Both the position numbers and the translations under genes were made by a program. Of a stretch of 64,000 nucleotides of DNA, positions 62,494 through 64,000 are shown in pieces (the stretch's first letter is position 1; every line of letters starts with the position of its first letter). Under the pieces are notes generated by a model. That model was not told the origin of the DNA. It saw nothing but the letters and a program-made list of their open reading frames with translations, and did not search any database. Origin of the DNA: SAR324 cluster bacterium (lineage in GTDB: Bacteria > SAR324 > XYD2-FULL-50-16); contig JANQGX010000011.1 of assembly GCA_028282885.1 (NCBI GenBank), positions 1 to 64,000 of the forward strand. Direction: 5' to 3'.

Positions 62494-63027
62494 CTAAACA
62501 GTTAGCTCTATTTCGGGGGTGAGGCGTTCCAGCTTTTTCTGATGGGTGCGGCTGACAGAAAACCGTTCGTTATCACTATTTGATCCCGGACGCCGGAAAT
62601 AGGCGTCCAATTTCCTGCCCGGCAGGTGAATAACCTCGGGCTGTGTCTCCCCTGCTGTGCTTTTTTCCGTTTTCCAAATGGACATTTTTTTCGCTGCAGC
62701 TATCAGGCAGTTTCCGGTCATGTGCCAAAACCGCACGACTCATAAAGTCTTTGATGCAAGAGAATCGAACACTTGGTTTGGCAAACGCTCTGTTTCCACC
62801 AATTATCACCATCCTCACAACGTCAACAAGACACCCATCTCGCCTGTTCCTCTATCATGCCGCAGACAGAGCTTTTTTTTGATAACCCGGAATGCACTTC
62901 GGTTCGGATGCTCTGCTTCCGAATCCAGTGCGTCGGTAGATCTTAGAAGCATGCTACACATAGTTATCAGTTTTTGCTTTTAATTTCAATAGCTAAGCTA
63001 TGTTATCAGTTATTATCTAAAAAGGGG
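62494..63027. other. Gene-free stretch after the hydrolase
   Basis: No convincing gene. A short hairpin, AGCTAA-ACAG-TTAGCT (62492-62507), lies right after the hydrolase stop and could be a terminator. An 80-codon minus-strand frame (62494-62736) has no recognised family. The rest is AT-rich toward the promoter at 63028. Confidence 0.45.
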
Positions 63028-63062
63028 TTGACAATCGTATTTGGATATGTAGTATACTACAT
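63028..63062 (+). promoter_or_regulatory. Promoter with GntR-type palindrome
   Basis: TTGACA (63028-63033) is followed by the perfect 16-base palindrome ATGTAGTATACTACAT (63047-63062), which contains TATACT as a possible -10 box (19-base spacing; AGTATA at 17). GTATAC-centred palindromes are typical of FCD-type GntR regulators, and such a gene follows at 63562. Confidence 0.65.
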
Positions 63063-63067
63063 GTAAC

Positions 63068-63380
63068 ATGACAAAACAAACAGATGCACTCCATGTTCAA
63101 TCAAGGTTCCAGGAAGCCTGAACAGTGAGCCGACAAGCAACGACGTGATTACTTGCGTCTCCGGTCCCGATGGATTTATGCATTCGGATAACGCCAGGGT
63201 GCAATTGACTTGGCATATGAATCGTCATCTCGTTTGAACACGGCTGGAAACAGACTAGGAAGACACGTTGGATCGAGAATCCGAAGGTCCCGCTGAAAAA
63301 TCGGTTCGCTGATTTGAACCAAAAAGTAATACAGGGTGTAATCTGTTAAGTGGGAAATTGATGCCCGACGGGCATCGGTT
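63068..63380 (+). ncRNA. Possible leader or small RNA from the GntR-controlled promoter
   Basis: No protein of note is encoded between the promoter at 63028 and a GC-rich hairpin at 63360-63376 that is followed by GGTTTT. The length of about 300 bases and the promoter/terminator framing suggest a non-coding transcript or long leader. A 17-codon frame starts at 63068. No known RNA family was recognised. Confidence 0.3.
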
Positions 63381-63424
63381 TTAAAAAAAGCGATCGACTT
63401 TCAACCGGGTTGAAAAAACGATCG
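63360..63424 (+). terminator. Two consecutive stem-loops
   Basis: GATGCCC-GAC-GGGCATC (63360-63376) is a perfect hairpin followed by a short T-run. Just after it, CGATCG arms (63391-63396 and 63419-63424) enclose a second perfect stem, TTTCAAC-CGG-GTTGAAA. They may terminate or attenuate transcription before the GntR gene. Confidence 0.5.
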
Positions 63425-63486
63425 ATACGTATTCCGCAAATCTTCCGTTGGGGGATTTAAGTTTCTGAGTTGATGAGCAATGAAGA

Positions 63487-63517
63487 TTGACTGGGCATAC
63501 CCTAAGTAGTATGTTAC
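63487..63517 (+). promoter_or_regulatory. Second promoter with GntR-type site
   Basis: TTGACT (63487-63492), a 17-base spacer and TATGTT (63510-63515) form a second promoter. The -10 box lies inside GTAGTATGTTAC (63506-63517), which matches the palindrome core at 63049 in 10 of 12 positions. It should drive the GntR gene. Confidence 0.55.
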
Positions 63518-63561
63518 ACACTAATATATTCATTTCTCATCAATGTATCATGGAGTAGAAA

Positions 63562-64000
63562 ATGGTTCAGAAACTGAAACGTCCGGAAACGTTAAAATTC
63601 CAGGCGTTGGAGCAGATACGGGAGCTTTTGGTAACCGGGCAATTAAAGCCTGAAGAAGTGTATTCGGCAAATCATTTTGCCAAAGTCCTGGGGATTTCAA
63701 GGACTCCTGCCCGGGAAGCCTTGTTGGAATTGACATCGGACGGATATTTCATCTCGTTGTTGGGCAGGGGGTTTCAGATTCGTCAATTCAGTGAGAAAGA
63801 GGTGGTTGACTTTTTCGAGACACGAAAGTTGATCGAGAATTACGTGGTTGGGAACATCGCCGATCTCGTATCCGACGAATTTATCGGAACTTTGAATTCC
63901 ATCTTGGATGAGATGGTTCGCCAAGCGAAAGCGGACGACCCGGCTCGATTTCTGGATGCAGACAAAAAGTTTCACATGAGTTTCATAAACCTGTATTCAA
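63562..64000 (+). CDS. GntR/FCD-family transcriptional regulator, cut by window end
   Basis: The first 146 codons of a GntR regulator run to the end of the window without a stop. The winged helix (about residues 8-72, with F-A-K-V-L-G-I-S-R-T-P-A-R-E-A-L and G-Y-F-I-S-L-L-G-R-G-F) is followed by the start of a helical FCD-type ligand domain (F-F-E-T-R-K-L-I-E). ATG 63562 has a GGAG site 7 bases upstream. Two related palindromes upstream suggest autoregulation. Its target operon is probably beyond the window. Confidence 0.92.
   Translation, partial: MVQKLKRPETLKFQALEQIRELLVTGQLKPEEVYSANHFAKVLGISRTPAREALLELTSDGYFISLLGRGFQIRQFSEKEVVDFFETRKLIENYVVGNIADLVSDEFIGTLNSILDEMVRQAKADDPARFLDADKKFHMSFINLYS

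Noticed and set aside
62494-62736. An 80-codon minus-strand frame after the Ntn hydrolase
   Set aside because: Basic, low-complexity tail and no recognised domain. A transposase-tail origin was considered but no motif supports it.

Overview
The window looks like a chromosomal stretch of a Gram-negative, probably anaerobic or facultative bacterium, most likely a deltaproteobacterial (Desulfobacterota-like) lineage. This is inferred from gene content, not from a marker gene. The clues are many tripartite solute transporters (TAXI-TRAP, DctPQM-TRAP and TctABC), large multi-PAS histidine kinases, DUF438/DUF1858 proteins, an FmdB zinc ribbon, type III glutamine synthetase, a molybdenum-storage-type protein and a lone GcvH. 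Base composition is moderate and even. No tRNA, rRNA, CRISPR array, intact insertion sequence or phage gene was seen.

Layout. 0.4-7.2 kb: a cupin, a DUF1858/DUF2249 plus DUF438-hemerythrin-PAS pair, an SDR with an altered active site, a cytochrome c/cytochrome b561 pair divergent from a MarR regulator, and a winged-helix regulator/membrane-protein pair. 7.5-14.2 kb: a minus-strand TAXI-TRAP operon (binding protein, fused permease, DapA-like aldolase, PPC/DUF296, FmdB, LysE exporter) with a LysR gene upstream. 14.6-20.4 kb: IclR, MFS, nitroreductase, AraC and aldehyde dehydrogenase. 21-25.5 kb: a nitrogen-assimilation set (GSIII, PII, Amt) with a clear sigma-54 promoter before GSIII. 25.8-38.3 kb: signal transduction (an NMT1-type binding protein coupled to a kinase, a 1257-residue kinase with two binding-protein domains, a hybrid kinase) around a molybdenum-storage-like protein and PadR. 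38.8-46.1 kb: TetR, a ThDP enzyme, zinc alcohol dehydrogenase, MFS and a ferredoxin-tailed aldo/keto reductase, with gene remnants between.

46.2-59 kb is the most distinctive part. Two very similar arylsulfotransferase-like beta-propeller proteins sit in adjacent clusters. One is downstream of a DctPQM TRAP operon with its own divergent sigma-54 activator. The other is downstream of a TctC/TctA-TctB transporter, is followed by a lone lipoyl-carrier GcvH, and has an IclR gene upstream. The same enzyme type has been paired with two unrelated uptake systems, which suggests use of imported organic acids or sulfate-ester-like compounds. The substrate cannot be read from the sequence.

59-64 kb: exported proteins (DUF6599, a Tat-dependent DUF362 protein, a secreted Cys N-terminal-nucleophile hydrolase), then a non-coding leader with two similar GTATAC-type palindromes over promoter -10 elements, leading into a GntR gene cut by the window end.

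A recurring theme is one local regulator per small transport or enzyme module, often with a visible palindrome at or near its own promoter (MarR, HTH_34, IclR twice, PadR, TetR, GntR, sigma-54 activator). Functions are assigned by family motifs read by eye. No database search was run.
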